A DNA stretch of 36,743 nt from an uncultured Oscillospiraceae bacterium. GTDB lineage: Bacteria; Bacillota; Clostridia; Oscillospirales; Acutalibacteraceae. A program made the position numbers and the translations under genes. The stretch lies in contig UQLR01000021.1 of NCBI GenBank assembly GCA_900541975.1, positions 1 to 36,743 of the forward strand. Direction: 5' to 3'. Within the stretch, counting starts at the first letter, position 1. Each line of letters starts with the position of its first letter. Of the stretch, positions 1-10,870 are shown piece after piece. Under the pieces are notes generated by a model, which worked only from the letters and a program-made list of their open reading frames with translations, made no database searches and was not told where the DNA came from.

Positions 1-60
1 TCTGTATGAACTCCTTTATTCCACTAAACTGTTGCACTTGATAGTATAATTCACCCCAAT

Positions 61-93
61 AAAAATAAGGGCAAGGCTTTAAGCCTTGCCCTT
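61..93 (-). terminator. Rho-independent terminator after rpoC
   Basis: A 13-bp inverted repeat (67-79 pairing with 81-93) forms a strong hairpin. Read on the minus strand it is followed by TTATTTTTATT. It lies 26 bases beyond the rpoC stop codon, so it should end the rpoB-rpoC transcript. Confidence 0.88.
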
Positions 94-118
94 TGTTGGT
101 ATGCTTTAAAATAATGCT

Positions 119-3100
119 TTATTGCGGTTCCTCTGTAACAATTGTGGATGCAGAGGCGGCGGAAGCAACAGTAGAAGCAGCAGGCGGTGTTACAAAGTTT
201 TCTTCCAGCTCTACGTCGCTGTAGCGGTGCATACCCGTCCCTGCAGGAACCAGCTTACCGATAATGACATTTTCTTTTAATCCCATCAGCGGGTCTACTT
301 TGCCCTTGATGGCGGCGTCTGTCAATACCCTGGTGGTTTCCTGGAAAGACGCGGCGGACAAAAAGCTGTCTGTTGCAAGAGAGGCTTTTGTAATACCCAG
401 AAGCATCTGTGTGCAGGTGGCTTTTTTCAGGTTTTCCTCGCCGTTTTCAATGCGGCGCTCAATTTCTTCGTTTGCTGAAAGGAATTCATTTTTGTCAACC
501 AGCGTGCTGGGCAGCAGGTTGGTGTCGCCTGCATCGTCCACCCGTACCTTTTTCATCATCTGGCGGACAATAACTTCTATATGCTTGTCGTTAATGTCAA
601 CGCCCTGCATACGGTATACGCGCTGCACTTCCTGGATCAGATAATCCTGTACAGCTTCCGGCCCCTTAATGGCCAACACGTCATGCGGGTTGACAGAGCC
701 TTCTGTAATCATATCGCCGGCCTGGATGACCTGGCCTTCCTCTACGCGTACTCTGGCGCCGAACGGGATCAGATAGGATTTTTCGTCGCCTGTTTCCTTA
801 TTGAAAATGACCGCATGGCGGTTGTTTTTAATTTCTTCAAAACGAACCTCGCCGCCAATTTCACTGATAATAGCAAGGTGTTTTGGCTTGCGGCCTTCAA
901 ATAATTCCTCTACACGCGGAAGACCCTGTGTGATATCCTCTGCGGAGGCAACGCCGCCAGTATGGAATGTACGCATGGTAAGCTGCGTGCCTGGCTCGCC
1001 GATTGACTGTGCAGCGATTATGCCGACGGCTTCGCCCACAGTAACAGGCATACCGTTTGCCAGATTGGAACCATAGCACATTTTGCACACGCCGTGTTTG
1101 GCTCTGCAGCCCAGGATAGAACGAATTTTAATACGTTCAACACCCGTATTTACAATGGCGTCGGCCTCTTTTTCACCCATCATGACGTCGCGCGACACAA
1201 GAATCTGGCCGGTGGCGGGGTCTATGAAGTCTTCGCAGAGGTAACGGCCAAGCAGGCGTTCATGCAGGCTTTCAATAGATTCCTTGCCGTCCCGGATTTC
1301 AAAAATTTCAATCCCGTCGTGTGTTCCGCAGTCGTCTTCCCGGATAATGACTTCCTGCGAAACGTCCACCAGACGCCTTGTCAGATAACCGGAGTCTGCT
1401 GTACGAAGCGCTGTATCTGCAAGACCTTTTCTTGCGCCGCGGGAAGAAATAAAGTATTCCAGAATATTCAGGCCTTCACGATAGTTTGCCCGAATAGGAA
1501 TTTCAATTGTTTTACCGGAGGTATTTGCAATCAGGCCGCGCATACCGGCAAGCTGGCGGATCTGGCTCATGCTGCCGCGGGCGCCGGAATCAGCCATCAT
1601 AAAGATGGGATTATATTTACCTAGGTTCCCTTGCAGCGCAGAGGTAACGTCGTTTGTGGCCTGTTCCCAGATTTTCAGTACCTCGGTATACCGTTCTTCG
1701 TTGGAAACAAGACCTTCCTTGAAGAGTCCGGAAACAGTGTCGATTTTTTTCTCGGCGTTTGCAATAATCTCTTTCTTGGCGGGTGGAATTTCCGCGTCAC
1801 ATACAGCGACGGTGATTGCGCCTTTTGTAGAATATTTAAAGCCCTGCGCCTTGATATCGTCCAGCACCTTCGACGTGGTCTGCGTACCGTGAACGCGAAT
1901 GCATTTGTCTATGATCTTGCCCAGTTGTTTTTTGCCTACAAGAAAATCAATTTCCAGCTTAAACTGGTTTTCGGGAAGGCTGCGGTCTACAAAGCCCAGA
2001 TCCTGCGGGACGGGCTGGTTAAAGATAATTTTGCCGACGGTGGTGTCAATCATTGCGCTTGCGCGCCGCCCGCCGGGCATTTCTATTTCGCGCCGCACTT
2101 TGATTTTTGCGTGCAGGCTGATCACGTTGGTTTCATAGGCCATTAAAGCTTCGTTAAAGTCCCGGAACACCTTGCCTTCGCCCTTTTCCCCGTCTTTGTT
2201 CAACGTAAGGTAATAAGAACCAAGAACCATGTCCTGTGTGGGAACGGCAACAGGGCGGCCGTCTGACGGCTTTAACAAATTGCCTGCCGCCAGCATAAGA
2301 AAACGGGCTTCTGCCTGCGCCTCTGCTGAGAGCGGTACGTGCACGGCCATCTGGTCACCGTCGAAGTCTGCGTTGTACGCTGTACAAACAAGCGGATGCA
2401 GTTTTAAAGCACGGCCCTCCACCAATACGGGTTCAAAAGCCTGGATACCCAGCCTGTGCAGTGTAGGAGCGCGGTTGAGCAATACGGGGTGGCCTTTTAT
2501 GACGACTTCGAGGGCGTCCCATACTTCGGGTTTTGCACGCTCTACGGCTTTTCTTGCCGCTTTTATGTTTTGGGAAACTTTTGTTTCCACCAGGCGCTTC
2601 ATGACAAAGGGCTTAAACAGCTCCAGCGCCATTTCTTTTGGAAGGCCGCACTGGTACATTTTCAGTTCCGGTCCGACGACGATAACGGAACGGCCGGAAT
2701 AATCAACGCGTTTGCCCAGCAGATTCTGGCGGAAACGCCCCTGTTTACCCTTGAGCATGTCGGAAAGAGACTTGAGCGCGCGGTTGTTGGGCCCTGTTAC
2801 GGGGCGGCCTCTTCTACCGTTGTCGATCAGTGCGTCCACAGCCTCCTGCAGCATGCGCTTTTCGTTGCGAATGATAATATCGGGCGCTTCCAGCTCCAGA
2901 AGCCTTTTTAACCGGTTGTTGCGGTTAATGACCCTGCGGTATAAATCGTTTAAATCGCTGGTTGCAAAACGCCCGCCGTCGAGCTGTACCATAGGGCGGA
3001 TATCGGGAGGAATGACCGGAATTACGTCCATAATCATCCATTCCGGACGATTTCCGGAAAGACGGAATGATTCTACGACCTCCAAACGTTTGATCAGGCG

Positions 3101-3712
3101 GACCTTTTTCTGCCCGGAAGCGCTTTCAAGCTCTTCCTTAAGTTCGCTGGACAGCTGGTCAAGGTCAATATCCTCCAGCAGTTTTTTAATGGCTTCCGCG
3201 CCCATGCCCGCTTTAAAGTCGTCCTCGTATTTTTCACGCATTTCGCGGTAGTCTTTTTCCGTCAGGATCTGCTGTTTGGTAAGGCCTCTGGCGTCGCCCG
3301 GGTCAGTTACAATATAAGCGGCAAAGTACAGGACCTTTTCCAGAAGCCTGGGGGAAATATCCAGCATCAGGCCGATTCTGGACGGAATCCCCTTAAAATA
3401 CCAGATGTGGGATACGGGCGCGGCAAGCTCAATGTGGCCCATACGCTCCCTTCTGACCTTCGCCCTTGTAACTTCAACGCCGCAGCGGTCGCAGATCTTG
3501 CCTTTATAGCGGATTCTTTTATATTTGCCGCAATGGCATTCCCAGTCCTTTTGCGGGCCGAAAATGCGCTCACAGAAAAGGCCGTCGCGTTCCGGTTTTA
3601 ATGTACGGTAATTGATGGTCTCCGGTTTTTTGACTTCGCCGTGCGACCATTCCCTGATCTGTTCTGGGGAAGCAAGTCCGATCTTGATTGATTCAAAAAC
3701 GTTAAATTCCAT
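119..3712 (-). CDS. rpoC: DNA-directed RNA polymerase subunit beta'
   Basis: This is the 1197-residue beta' subunit, which forms the catalytic half of RNA polymerase that holds the active-site magnesium. The N-terminal zinc finger is visible around residues 59-80 (CHCG ... CDRCG). The catalytic loop NADFDGDQ places the three aspartates at 449, 451 and 453. The second zinc-binding cluster ([11 protein letters not shown]) and the bridge-helix/trigger-loop region ([18 protein letters not shown]) follow in the C-terminal half. The length matches the Firmicute form. The ATG start is preceded by AGGGAGG at a good distance, and the gap from the rpoB stop is only 16 bases, so the two are co-transcribed. 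The last 20 residues are Ala/Ser-rich and look unstructured. Identification is certain. Confidence 0.99.
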   Translation of the reverse strand: MEFNVFESIKIGLASPEQIREWSHGEVKKPETINYRTLKPERDGLFCERIFGPQKDWECHCGKYKRIRYKGKICDRCGVEVTRAKVRRERMGHIELAAPVSHIWYFKGIPSRIGLMLDISPRLLEKVLYFAAYIVTDPGDARGLTKQQILTEKDYREMREKYEDDFKAGMGAEAIKKLLEDIDLDQLSSELKEELESASGQKKVRLIKRLEVVESFRLSGNRPEWMIMDVIPVIPPDIRPMVQLDGGRFATSDLNDLYRRVINRNNRLKRLLELEAPDIIIRNEKRMLQEAVDALIDNGRRGRPVTGPNNRALKSLSDMLKGKQGRFRQNLLGKRVDYSGRSVIVVGPELKMYQCGLPKEMALELFKPFVMKRLVETKVSQNIKAARKAVERAKPEVWDALEVVIKGHPVLLNRAPTLHRLGIQAFEPVLVEGRALKLHPLVCTAYNADFDGDQMAVHVPLSAEAQAEARFLMLAAGNLLKPSDGRPVAVPTQDMVLGSYYLTLNKDGEKGEGKVFRDFNEALMAYETNVISLHAKIKVRREIEMPGGRRASAMIDTTVGKIIFNQPVPQDLGFVDRSLPENQFKLEIDFLVGKKQLGKIIDKCIRVHGTQTTSKVLDDIKAQGFKYSTKGAITVAVCDAEIPPAKKEIIANAEKKIDTVSGLFKEGLVSNEERYTEVLKIWEQATNDVTSALQGNLGKYNPIFMMADSGARGSMSQIRQLAGMRGLIANTSGKTIEIPIRANYREGLNILEYFISSRGARKGLADTALRTADSGYLTRRLVDVSQEVIIREDDCGTHDGIEIFEIRDGKESIESLHERLLGRYLCEDFIDPATGQILVSRDVMMGEKEADAIVNTGVERIKIRSILGCRAKHGVCKMCYGSNLANGMPVTVGEAVGIIAAQSIGEPGTQLTMRTFHTGGVASAEDITQGLPRVEELFEGRKPKHLAIISEIGGEVRFEEIKNNRHAVIFNKETGDEKSYLIPFGARVRVEEGQVIQAGDMITEGSVNPHDVLAIKGPEAVQDYLIQEVQRVYRMQGVDINDKHIEVIVRQMMKKVRVDDAGDTNLLPSTLVDKNEFLSANEEIERRIENGEENLKKATCTQMLLGITKASLATDSFLSAASFQETTRVLTDAAIKGKVDPLMGLKENVIIGKLVPAGTGMHRYSDVELEENFVTPPAASTVASAASASTIVTEEPQ

Positions 3713-3728
3713 AGTATTAAAGCCTCCC

Positions 3729-6700
3729 TTACATCTCGTCGCTGCCTAAATCGTCAAAATCGTCAAGCAGATCATCGTTGTCTTCTTCGTATATGGAGTT
3801 TTCATCAAACATATTATTGTCATCGGGGTCGTCTTCCAGCAGGAAGCCGTCCATCGAGGTCATAACCTCGTCCTCATCGAGCGCTTCATCGGCTGGTACG
3901 GGAATTTCATCCTCATCGTCAAAGTTTTGCTTTAGGTCAATTTCCATGTTGTCTTTATCGAGCACCTTTACGTCAAGCGCCAGAGACTGCAGTTCTTTGA
4001 TCAAAACTTTAAAAGATTCGGGAATGCCCGGTTTTGGAATATTCTGGCCCTTGACAATGGATTCATAGGTTTTAACGCGGCCGACCACGTCGTCCGACTT
4101 AACCGTCAGAATTTCCTGCAGGGTGTAGGCTGCGCCGTAGGCTTCCAGTGCCCATACTTCCATTTCACCAAAGCGCTGCCCACCAAATTGCGCTTTACCG
4201 CCCAGCGGCTGTTGGGTGACCAAAGAATAAGGGCCGGTTGAGCGCGCGTGAATTTTGTCGTCAACCAGATGGTGCAGCTTTAAATAATACATATACCCGA
4301 CTGTTACGGGATTATCGAAATATTCGCCTGTTCTGCCGTCTTTGAGCCATGTTTTGCCGTCTTCGCTCAATCCGGCCTGTTTGAAAGCTTCAAAAATATC
4401 CTGTTCATGCGCGCCGTCAAATACAGGTGTCATAATTTTCCAACCGAGCGCCTTGGCCGCATAGCCCAGATGGACTTCCAGAACCTGGCCAATGTTCATA
4501 CGTGACGGAACGCCCAACGGGTTTAAGACAATATCCAGGGGTGTGCCGTCTGGGAGGAAAGGCATATCCTCCACAGGCAAAATTCTGGAAACAACGCCTT
4601 TGTTTCCATGGCGGCCGGCCATTTTGTCGCCCACGGAAATTTTCCTTTTCTGTGCAAGGTAGCAGCGTACGACTTTATTAACGCCGGGTTGCAGTTCGTC
4701 GTGGCTGTTTTCCCTTGTGAACACCTTCACGTCGACCACAATACCCGATTCACCATGAGGGACGCGCAGAGAAGTGTCTCTTACTTCTCTTGCCTTTTCG
4801 CCAAAGATTGCGCGCAGCAGGCGTTCCTCCGCAGTAAGCTCTGTTTCGCCCTTGGGTGTTACCTTGCCTACCAGAATATCGCCGGCGTGTACTTCTGCGC
4901 CAATGTGGATGATCCCCTGCTCGTCAAGATCTTTGAGCATGTCTTCGCCCACGTTGGGAATATCCCTTGTGATTTCTTCGGGGCCGAGTTTTGTGTCCCT
5001 TGCCTCTGTTTCATATTCCTCTATATGAATGGATGTATATACGTCATCCCTTACAATTTTTTCATTGATTAAAACGGCGTCTTCATAATTATAGCCTTCC
5101 CAGGTCATAAAGCCGATCAACGCGTTTTTCCCCAGGCTGATTTCGCCATTATGCGTAGCGGGGCCGTCTGCAAGCACTTCGTTTGCCGTGATTCGTTGCC
5201 CCTTTTCGACCACGGGAATCTGGTTGATGCAGGTGCCCTGGTTGGAGCGCATAAACTTTGTTACCTTGAAGTCCTGTATTCGGCCGGAATCATAACGGAC
5301 GGAAATTTTGTCTGCACTGACGCTTAACACAACGCCGTCTTCTTCTGCAAGCAGGCATACGCCGGAATCAACGCCCGCTTTATATTCCATCCCTGTTCCA
5401 ACAATGGGGGATTCCGTTACCATCAGCGGAACGGCCTGGCGCTGCATGTTCGACCCCATCAGCGCGCGGTTTGCATCGTCGTTTTCCAAAAACGGAATCA
5501 TTGCTGTAGCGACGGATACAACCATTCTGGGAGATACGTCCATATAGTCAAAATAATCGCGCTCAAGCTCGACAAATTCATCTCTGTAGCGACCGTTGAC
5601 CTTGCTGTTTTTAAAGCGTCCCTGTTCGTCAAGCGGCTCGTTTGCCTGAGCTACGAAAAATTCGTCCTCCATGTCCGCCGTCATATAGATTACTTCGTCT
5701 GTTACCACGCCGGTGGATTTGTCAACCTTTCTAAACGGCGCTTCTATAAAGCCGTATTCGTTGATACGGGCAAAGGTTGCAAGATAGGAGATCAAGCCGA
5801 TGTTTGGCCCTTCTGGCGTTTCGATCGGGCACATGCGGCCATAGTGGCTATAATGTACGTCGCGAACTTCAAACCCGGCGCGGTCTCTGGACAGGCCTCC
5901 GGGTCCAAGGGCGGAAAGACGCCTTTTATGGGTAAGCTCCGCCAGCGGGTTTGTCTGGTCCATAAACTGAGAAAGCGGGGAGGACCCGAAAAATTCCTTG
6001 ATTGCGGCGGTTACCGGGCGGATATTGATCAGTGCGTTGGGGGAAAGCGTATCCAGATCCTGCGCCTGCAGGGTCATTCTTTCGCGGATTACTCTTTCCA
6101 GCCTGGAAAAACCGATGCGAAACTGGTTTTGCAGAAGCTCGCCCACGCTGCGGATTCTTCTGTTTCCAAGGTGGTCAATGTCGTCTGTTGTTCCAAGCCC
6201 GCAGGCCAGACAATTCATATAATTGATCGAAGCGAAAATATCATCGATAATAATATGATTGGGAATCAACTCGCCGCGGCGGTTTGCAAGCTCTTCCTTT
6301 AAGGCATCTTCATCCAGGTTTTTGTCAAGAATTTCGCACAGAACTGCAAAATTCACTTTTTCATTAATACCGCATTCCTTGCATGCGTCGAAGTTTACGT
6401 AGCCGCTGATATCCACCATGCCGTTTGAAATGACTTTTACGGTTTTTCCTTCTACGTTTACAAAGGCGGTTGTAACCCCCGCATTTTCTATCTCTTCTGC
6501 AAGCGTGCGGTTGACAACGTCACCGGCCATGGCCATAACCTCGCCCGTGCGCGGGTTTGCAATAGGCTGTACAAGCTGCTGGTTTGCAATGCGCGCAGAA
6601 ATTCCAAGCTTTTTATTATATTTGTAACGCCCTACCCGGGACATATCGTAACGCCTTGCATCAAAAAACAGGTTGTGAATATGTGTTTGTGCGCTTTCGA

Positions 6701-7448
6701 CCGTAGGCGGCTCACTGGGACGAAGCTTACGGTAGACCTCAATCATGGCTTCTTCGGTGTTTTTGCATGGATCCTTTTCAATGGTGGCGCGGATTCTTTC
6801 GTCATCACCGAAATAGTCGAGTATTTCGGCGTCGCTGCCCATGCCGAGCGCCCGAATGAACACCGTAATGGGAATTTTGCGGTTTTTGTCTATACGCACG
6901 TAAAAAACGTCGTTTACGTCGTTTTCATATTCCAGCCATGCGCCCCTGTTTGGGATGACCGTGGAACTGAAAAGCTTTTTCCCTGTTTTGTCATACTCCA
7001 TTTTGTAGTAGACGCCCGGCGAACGGACAAGCTGTGAAACAATGACCCTTTCCGCACCGTTTATTACAAACGTGCCGCTTGCAGTCATTAAGGGGAAATC
7101 GCCCATAAACACGTTGGATTCTTTAATTTCGCCTGTTTCTTTATTGAGCAGGCGCGCAACCACACGCAAGGGAGCCGCGTAGGTAGCGTCCCTTTCCTTG
7201 CATTCTGTCACACTGTAATTGGGATGTGCAACATCAAGCGTATAGTCTACGAAATCCAGGACAAGGTTTCCGGTATAATCGGTTATACCCGAAACGTCTT
7301 TAAACACTTCCTTCAGGCCTACATCGAGAAACCAGTTGTAGGACTTTTTCTGGACTTCGATCAGGTTGGGCATACCGATAACCTCATCGATTTTGGAAAA
7401 GCTCATCCTTTCATTCCTACCAAGCTTTACCGGCTTGACATTTACCAT
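3729..7448 (-). CDS. rpoB: DNA-directed RNA polymerase subunit beta
   Basis: This is the beta subunit of RNA polymerase, 1239 residues from the preferred start. The rifampicin-pocket region, the block GPEGPN-like [10 protein letters not shown], and the C-terminal [10 protein letters not shown] and [13 protein letters not shown] blocks are all present. I prefer the ATG at 7448: the protein then begins [20 protein letters not shown], which lines up with the usual Firmicute N-terminus, and GGAGTG sits 8 bases upstream. An in-frame ATG at 7493 would add 15 residues but has only a weak AAGG. The C-terminal 60 residues or so are strongly acidic. In the rifampicin cluster the residue equivalent to E. 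coli Gln510 is Pro491. The gene has its own promoter and is not preceded by rplJ/rplL here. Confidence 0.98.
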   Translation of the reverse strand: MVNVKPVKLGRNERMSFSKIDEVIGMPNLIEVQKKSYNWFLDVGLKEVFKDVSGITDYTGNLVLDFVDYTLDVAHPNYSVTECKERDATYAAPLRVVARLLNKETGEIKESNVFMGDFPLMTASGTFVINGAERVIVSQLVRSPGVYYKMEYDKTGKKLFSSTVIPNRGAWLEYENDVNDVFYVRIDKNRKIPITVFIRALGMGSDAEILDYFGDDERIRATIEKDPCKNTEEAMIEVYRKLRPSEPPTVESAQTHIHNLFFDARRYDMSRVGRYKYNKKLGISARIANQQLVQPIANPRTGEVMAMAGDVVNRTLAEEIENAGVTTAFVNVEGKTVKVISNGMVDISGYVNFDACKECGINEKVNFAVLCEILDKNLDEDALKEELANRRGELIPNHIIIDDIFASINYMNCLACGLGTTDDIDHLGNRRIRSVGELLQNQFRIGFSRLERVIRERMTLQAQDLDTLSPNALINIRPVTAAIKEFFGSSPLSQFMDQTNPLAELTHKRRLSALGPGGLSRDRAGFEVRDVHYSHYGRMCPIETPEGPNIGLISYLATFARINEYGFIEAPFRKVDKSTGVVTDEVIYMTADMEDEFFVAQANEPLDEQGRFKNSKVNGRYRDEFVELERDYFDYMDVSPRMVVSVATAMIPFLENDDANRALMGSNMQRQAVPLMVTESPIVGTGMEYKAGVDSGVCLLAEEDGVVLSVSADKISVRYDSGRIQDFKVTKFMRSNQGTCINQIPVVEKGQRITANEVLADGPATHNGEISLGKNALIGFMTWEGYNYEDAVLINEKIVRDDVYTSIHIEEYETEARDTKLGPEEITRDIPNVGEDMLKDLDEQGIIHIGAEVHAGDILVGKVTPKGETELTAEERLLRAIFGEKAREVRDTSLRVPHGESGIVVDVKVFTRENSHDELQPGVNKVVRCYLAQKRKISVGDKMAGRHGNKGVVSRILPVEDMPFLPDGTPLDIVLNPLGVPSRMNIGQVLEVHLGYAAKALGWKIMTPVFDGAHEQDIFEAFKQAGLSEDGKTWLKDGRTGEYFDNPVTVGYMYYLKLHHLVDDKIHARSTGPYSLVTQQPLGGKAQFGGQRFGEMEVWALEAYGAAYTLQEILTVKSDDVVGRVKTYESIVKGQNIPKPGIPESFKVLIKELQSLALDVKVLDKDNMEIDLKQNFDDEDEIPVPADEALDEDEVMTSMDGFLLEDDPDDNNMFDENSIYEEDNDDLLDDFDDLGSDEM

Positions 7449-7608
7449 GGGCGCTTCACTCCATTCTATTATTCGTCCGCTGATTTTGAACATAAAAGCC
7501 TTGTAAACCTTTTTTAAAAAACCACTTGATTTTTTAAAAAATCTGTGCTAATATCAACCCGTTAAACAGGGGATAGGGGCTATTTATGCCATTATGGTAC
7601 ATTTTCCT

Positions 7609-7637
7609 ATTTTATTGCTTTTTTTACCTTTTGTCAA
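7609..7637 (-). promoter_or_regulatory. Sigma-A promoter of rpoB-rpoC
   Basis: On the minus strand, TTGACA (7632-7637) and TAAAAT (7609-7614) are separated by exactly 17 bases. The predicted transcript starts near 7602, giving a leader of about 150 bases to the preferred rpoB start. The leader contains the 16-base palindrome at 7528-7543 and a second T6A6 tract at 7510-7521. Confidence 0.85.
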
Positions 7638-7675
7638 GGGAAAAAGATGATTTTTCCGCCGTTTTCTATGTAGAT

Positions 7676-7722
7676 GTAAAAATAATTCCGCAGAGGAATA
7701 AAAACCTCTGCGGTTTCTTTTA
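7676..7722 (-). terminator. Hairpin terminator after spoVAC
   Basis: A perfect 9-bp stem (7688-7696 with 7705-7713) has an A-rich 8-base loop. T-rich tracts lie on both sides: AATTATTTTTAC on the minus strand and TTTCTTTTAT on the plus strand. It is placed to end spoVAC and insulate the rpoB promoter. Confidence 0.8.
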
Positions 7723-7761
7723 TGGAATTAAACAGAACACCCGGGAACGTTGTTAAAAAAA

Positions 7762-8217
7762 TTACTGCATAACGCCCGTCAGCTTGAGTATAAAATAGAT
7801 TACACCCCAAAGAACGCTTGCTGTGATGCCGTATACCAGAACAGGCCCCGCGATAATAAACATTTTTGCCCCCAGGCCAAGCACAAAGCCTTCGCTTTTA
7901 AACTCAATTGCCGGCGCTACGATCGAGTTGGCAAAGCCGGTGATCGGTACCAGGCTGCCTGCTCCGGCGTGTTTTGCAATTCTGTCGTATACACCTATGC
8001 TTGTAAGCAGAGCGCCTAGAAATACAAGCGACACGGAGGTGAGCGTTCTGGCGTCGAGAAGTTCCATTCCACATAGCGTATAAATGTTGGTAAGGCCCTG
8101 CCCGATTGTGCAAATGAGGCCTCCCACAAGGAACGCCTTGATACAGTCAATGAACAGGTTGCTTTTTGGCGAGGCTTTCTCGGCCATTTGAGCATATTGT
8201 TTTTTTGAAACACGCAT
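7762..8217 (-). CDS. spoVAC: Stage V sporulation protein AC
   Basis: This 151-residue integral membrane protein matches SpoVAC, part of the SpoVA channel that moves dipicolinic acid into the forespore and out at germination. The family pattern is clear: a short charged N-terminus, then FLVGGLICTIGQG, GVYDRI, the loop AGAGSLVPITGFANS and the stretch EFKSEGFVLG. About four hydrophobic segments span the membrane. AAAGGGA lies ahead of the ATG start. SpoVAC is normally encoded with spoVAD and spoVAE, but here it stands alone, with a terminator directly behind it and a divergent gene in front. Upstream elements resembling a forespore sigma promoter are too weak to call. The presence of this protein is the best evidence that the organism sporulates. 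Confidence 0.93.
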   Translation of the reverse strand: MRVSKKQYAQMAEKASPKSNLFIDCIKAFLVGGLICTIGQGLTNIYTLCGMELLDARTLTSVSLVFLGALLTSIGVYDRIAKHAGAGSLVPITGFANSIVAPAIEFKSEGFVLGLGAKMFIIAGPVLVYGITASVLWGVIYFILKLTGVMQ

Positions 8218-8374
8218 TTTCTTTAATCCCTTTCCTGCAGCAGCTTGTTTAAAGCTAAACTTGAAATACAGTAACAGTATTGCCGGAAAAAAAGCGTTTA
8301 AACATGTGGCTTCCTCTTTTGTCTATTTATTTATGTTTTATTTTAGAACATTTTGTTAAATTTCTTTGAGATAT

Positions 8375-8402
8375 TTGCTTGTGCAAGCTTTTTGTGTATA
8401 AT
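8375..8402 (+). promoter_or_regulatory. Candidate promoter for the desulfurase-thiI-sortase unit
   Basis: A perfect TATAAT (8397-8402) is preceded 16 bases upstream by TTGCTT (8375-8380), a weak -35. A transcript starting near 8409 would have a leader of about 40 bases before the AGGAG at 8437-8441. Confidence 0.55.
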
Positions 8403-8450
8403 GTAATATGACCGAAACTGAAAATACTGCGAATTTAGGAGTGACACACC

Positions 8451-9596
8451 ACGGGGAGCAAAGAAGTTTACTTGGATAACAGCGCGACCACCTGTGTATG
8501 CGACGGCGCAATTGAAAAAATGGCCTGTATGCTGAAAGAAAAGTATGGCAATCCGTCCTCTTTGCATCAAAAGGGAATAGAGGCGGAAAAAGAGATGACG
8601 CGGGCGCGGGAAGCCATTGCAAAGGTTCTGTCTGTGGATAAAGGCGAGATCTATTTTACAAGCGGCGGTACGGAGGCAAACAATCTGGCGGTTTTTGGCA
8701 CGGTGCGCGCCAGAAAGCGCACGGGGGATAAAATTGTTACGACGGCAGTTGAGCATGCGTCTGTATTGGAAGCGGTAGCTGCGCTTGAGAAGGAAGGATT
8801 TGAAGCCGTATACCTCCGGCCGGGAAGAGACGGAACCATTACGCCGCAGCAGTTAACGGAGGCCATTGACAGTCGGACAGTGCTGGTAAGCATGATGCTG
8901 GCAAACAATGAAACGGGCGCGCTTTATCCGGTGGAGGCTGCCAGAAAGGCGATCATCCGCAACAGTTCCCCTGCGCTGCTGCACTGCGACGCTGTGCAGG
9001 CATTTGGAAAGATCCCCGTTAAACCGCGCCGCATGGGTGTGGACCTACTTACGGTTTCTGCGCACAAAATACACGGGCCAAAGGGCACGGGGGCCATTTA
9101 TATTAAGCATGGGGCGCGTATTGCGCCGTGTTTATTTGGCGGCGAGCAGGAAGGGCGGATTCGTCCGGGGACGCAGGCTGTGCCTTTGATAGCGGGGTTT
9201 GGCGCCGCGGTAGAGGAGATAGACCTTTCCTGCATGCAACGCATAGAGGAGCTGTACCGCTATTGTAAGGAGAAAGCAGCGCTGCTTACAAACGTTGTCG
9301 TGAATTCGCAGGACGGAGGGCTGCCGTATATTTTTAATTTTTCCGTGCTGGGATTCCGCAGCGAAACCATGTTGCACTATCTGGCGGCAAACGGCGTGTT
9401 TGTTTCCAGCGGGTCGGCCTGTGCAAAAGGCAAAAAGAGCCATGTGCTTACCGCACTGGGGCTTGACCGCCAAAGAAGCGACAGCGCGTTACGCGTGAGC
9501 TTTTCGCGCTATACCACAAAGGAAGAGATAGACCGTTTTTTTGAAGTATTGCAGGAAGGACGAAAAGTATTGGCAAAAAGCCAAGCCGTACGATGA
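8451..9596 (+). CDS. Cysteine desulfurase (NifS/IscS family, NifZ-like)
   Basis: This PLP-dependent enzyme removes sulfur from cysteine as an enzyme-bound persulfide. Position next to thiI suggests it supplies sulfur for tRNA 4-thiouridine, as the NifZ-ThiI pair does in Bacillus. The motif YLDNSATT, the PLP-binding Lys206 in SAHKIHGPKG and the persulfide Cys324 in SSGSACAKG are present (numbering from 8451). The start is odd. No ATG, GTG or TTG exists between the upstream in-frame stop (8442-8444) and TTG at 8472, which would begin inside the conserved YLDNS. ACG at 8451 is exactly where a start belongs, nine bases after AGGAG (8437-8441), and gives the natural N-terminus M-GSKEVYLDNSATT. Either ACG initiates, or an ATG has been lost, or TTG 8472 is used. 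Confidence 0.9.
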   Translation, partial: TGSKEVYLDNSATTCVCDGAIEKMACMLKEKYGNPSSLHQKGIEAEKEMTRAREAIAKVLSVDKGEIYFTSGGTEANNLAVFGTVRARKRTGDKIVTTAVEHASVLEAVAALEKEGFEAVYLRPGRDGTITPQQLTEAIDSRTVLVSMMLANNETGALYPVEAARKAIIRNSSPALLHCDAVQAFGKIPVKPRRMGVDLLTVSAHKIHGPKGTGAIYIKHGARIAPCLFGGEQEGRIRPGTQAVPLIAGFGAAVEEIDLSCMQRIEELYRYCKEKAALLTNVVVNSQDGGLPYIFNFSVLGFRSETMLHYLAANGVFVSSGSACAKGKKSHVLTALGLDRQRSDSALRVSFSRYTTKEEIDRFFEVLQEGRKVLAKSQAVR

Positions 9597-9626
9597 AGAT
9601 AAACAGTTAAAAAGGCTGGGGGATAC

Positions 9627-10805
9627 ATGAGGGAAATTTTATTGGTTAAAGTTGGGGAGCTTGCGCTTAAGGGACTGAACCGGCGTACATTTGAAGATAT
9701 ATTGATTAAAAATATAAAGAGGCGGCTTGCTCCTTTGGGGCGGTTTGAAATTAAAAACGCACAGTCTGCAATTTATATAGAACCGCAGGACGCGAATATG
9801 GATCTGGAAGAAGCGGCCGAGCGGCTGGGTACAGTTTTTGGAATTGCAGCATATTCCAGAGCGTGCGTTGCGCAAAAGGATATGGAGGATATAAAAGCGC
9901 GGGCTTTGGAATATTTGGCAGACGAGCTGGATGTGGTAAAAACCTTTAAAGTGGAAGCAAAACGTTCAGACAAGCGCTTTGCGCTGCAATCACCGCAGAT
10001 CTGCGCGCAGCTGGGGGAAGCGATTTTGCAGAAATTTCCGCATGTATGCGTGGATGTACATCACCCGGATCTTACCGTCACAGTCGAGATACGCGATTTT
10101 GGCGCTTATATCAGGGGCGGCGCGTTAAAAGGCGCAGGCGGTATTCCCGTTGGAACCGGGGGCAGGGCGGCTATATTGATCAGCGGCGGTATTGACAGCC
10201 CGGTTGCTGCGTATATGATGGCAAAGCGGGGTATTATGCTGACCGCCGTGCATTTTGCAAGCCCGCCTTATACAAGCGAGCGTGCAGAACACAAGGTTCG
10301 GCAGCTACTGGAGCTTGTGGCTCGCTATAGCGGGAGAATGACTTTGTATACCGTGCCGTTTACGCAGGTTCAGGAGGAAATTCGCAAAGGCTGCCCGGAA
10401 GAGCTGTTTACCATTATTATGCGGCGGTTTATGATGCAGATTGCACAGGACATTGCGCAGAAAAACGAATGCCAGGCGCTGATTACAGGAGAAAGCCTGG
10501 GGCAGGTTGCAAGCCAGACCATCCACGCCATTGCATGTACGGACGAGGTTTGTACAATGCCTGTGTTTCGTCCCCTGATTGGGATGGACAAGGATGAAAT
10601 TATTACCATTGCCAGAAAGATTGGTACGTTTGAGACATCCATACAGCCCTATGAGGATTGCTGTACCGTATTTACGCCCAAACATCCGCGTACGCGCCCT
10701 GTGCTGAAATATGTCAGGCGCAGTCAGGATGCACTCAACTGTGCATCGCTGATTCAAAATGCGCTGGAAAATGTAAAGACGGTAAAAATTGATTATGAGC
10801 AATAG
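9627..10805 (+). CDS. thiI: tRNA 4-thiouridine synthetase ThiI
   Basis: ThiI adenylates U8 of tRNA and transfers sulfur to form 4-thiouridine. The 392 residues comprise an N-terminal ferredoxin-like/THUMP region (roughly 1-165) and a PP-loop ATPase domain carrying SGGIDSPVAA at about residues 186-195. There is no C-terminal rhodanese domain, which is normal for Firmicutes and fits the adjacent dedicated desulfurase. The ATG follows GGGGGA and lies 30 bases after the desulfurase stop, so both are probably co-transcribed. The stop is TAG. Confidence 0.97.
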   Translation: MREILLVKVGELALKGLNRRTFEDILIKNIKRRLAPLGRFEIKNAQSAIYIEPQDANMDLEEAAERLGTVFGIAAYSRACVAQKDMEDIKARALEYLADELDVVKTFKVEAKRSDKRFALQSPQICAQLGEAILQKFPHVCVDVHHPDLTVTVEIRDFGAYIRGGALKGAGGIPVGTGGRAAILISGGIDSPVAAYMMAKRGIMLTAVHFASPPYTSERAEHKVRQLLELVARYSGRMTLYTVPFTQVQEEIRKGCPEELFTIIMRRFMMQIAQDIAQKNECQALITGESLGQVASQTIHAIACTDEVCTMPVFRPLIGMDKDEIITIARKIGTFETSIQPYEDCCTVFTPKHPRTRPVLKYVRRSQDALNCASLIQNALENVKTVKIDYEQ

Positions 10806-10870
10806 CGCAATAAGGCGCATACGATTTTTCTGTGAAATGTACCGGAGCATAAAAATTGGGAGGTATTTGC

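Noticed and set aside
1094..2146. Plus-strand frames of 171-176 codons opposite rpoC
   Set aside because: They mirror conserved rpoC codons, lack start signals and have unnatural composition.
8218..8340. Forespore sigma-factor promoter for spoVAC
   Set aside because: A TGTTTA and CAATACTG pair has plausible spacing but matches the consensus too poorly to report as a feature.
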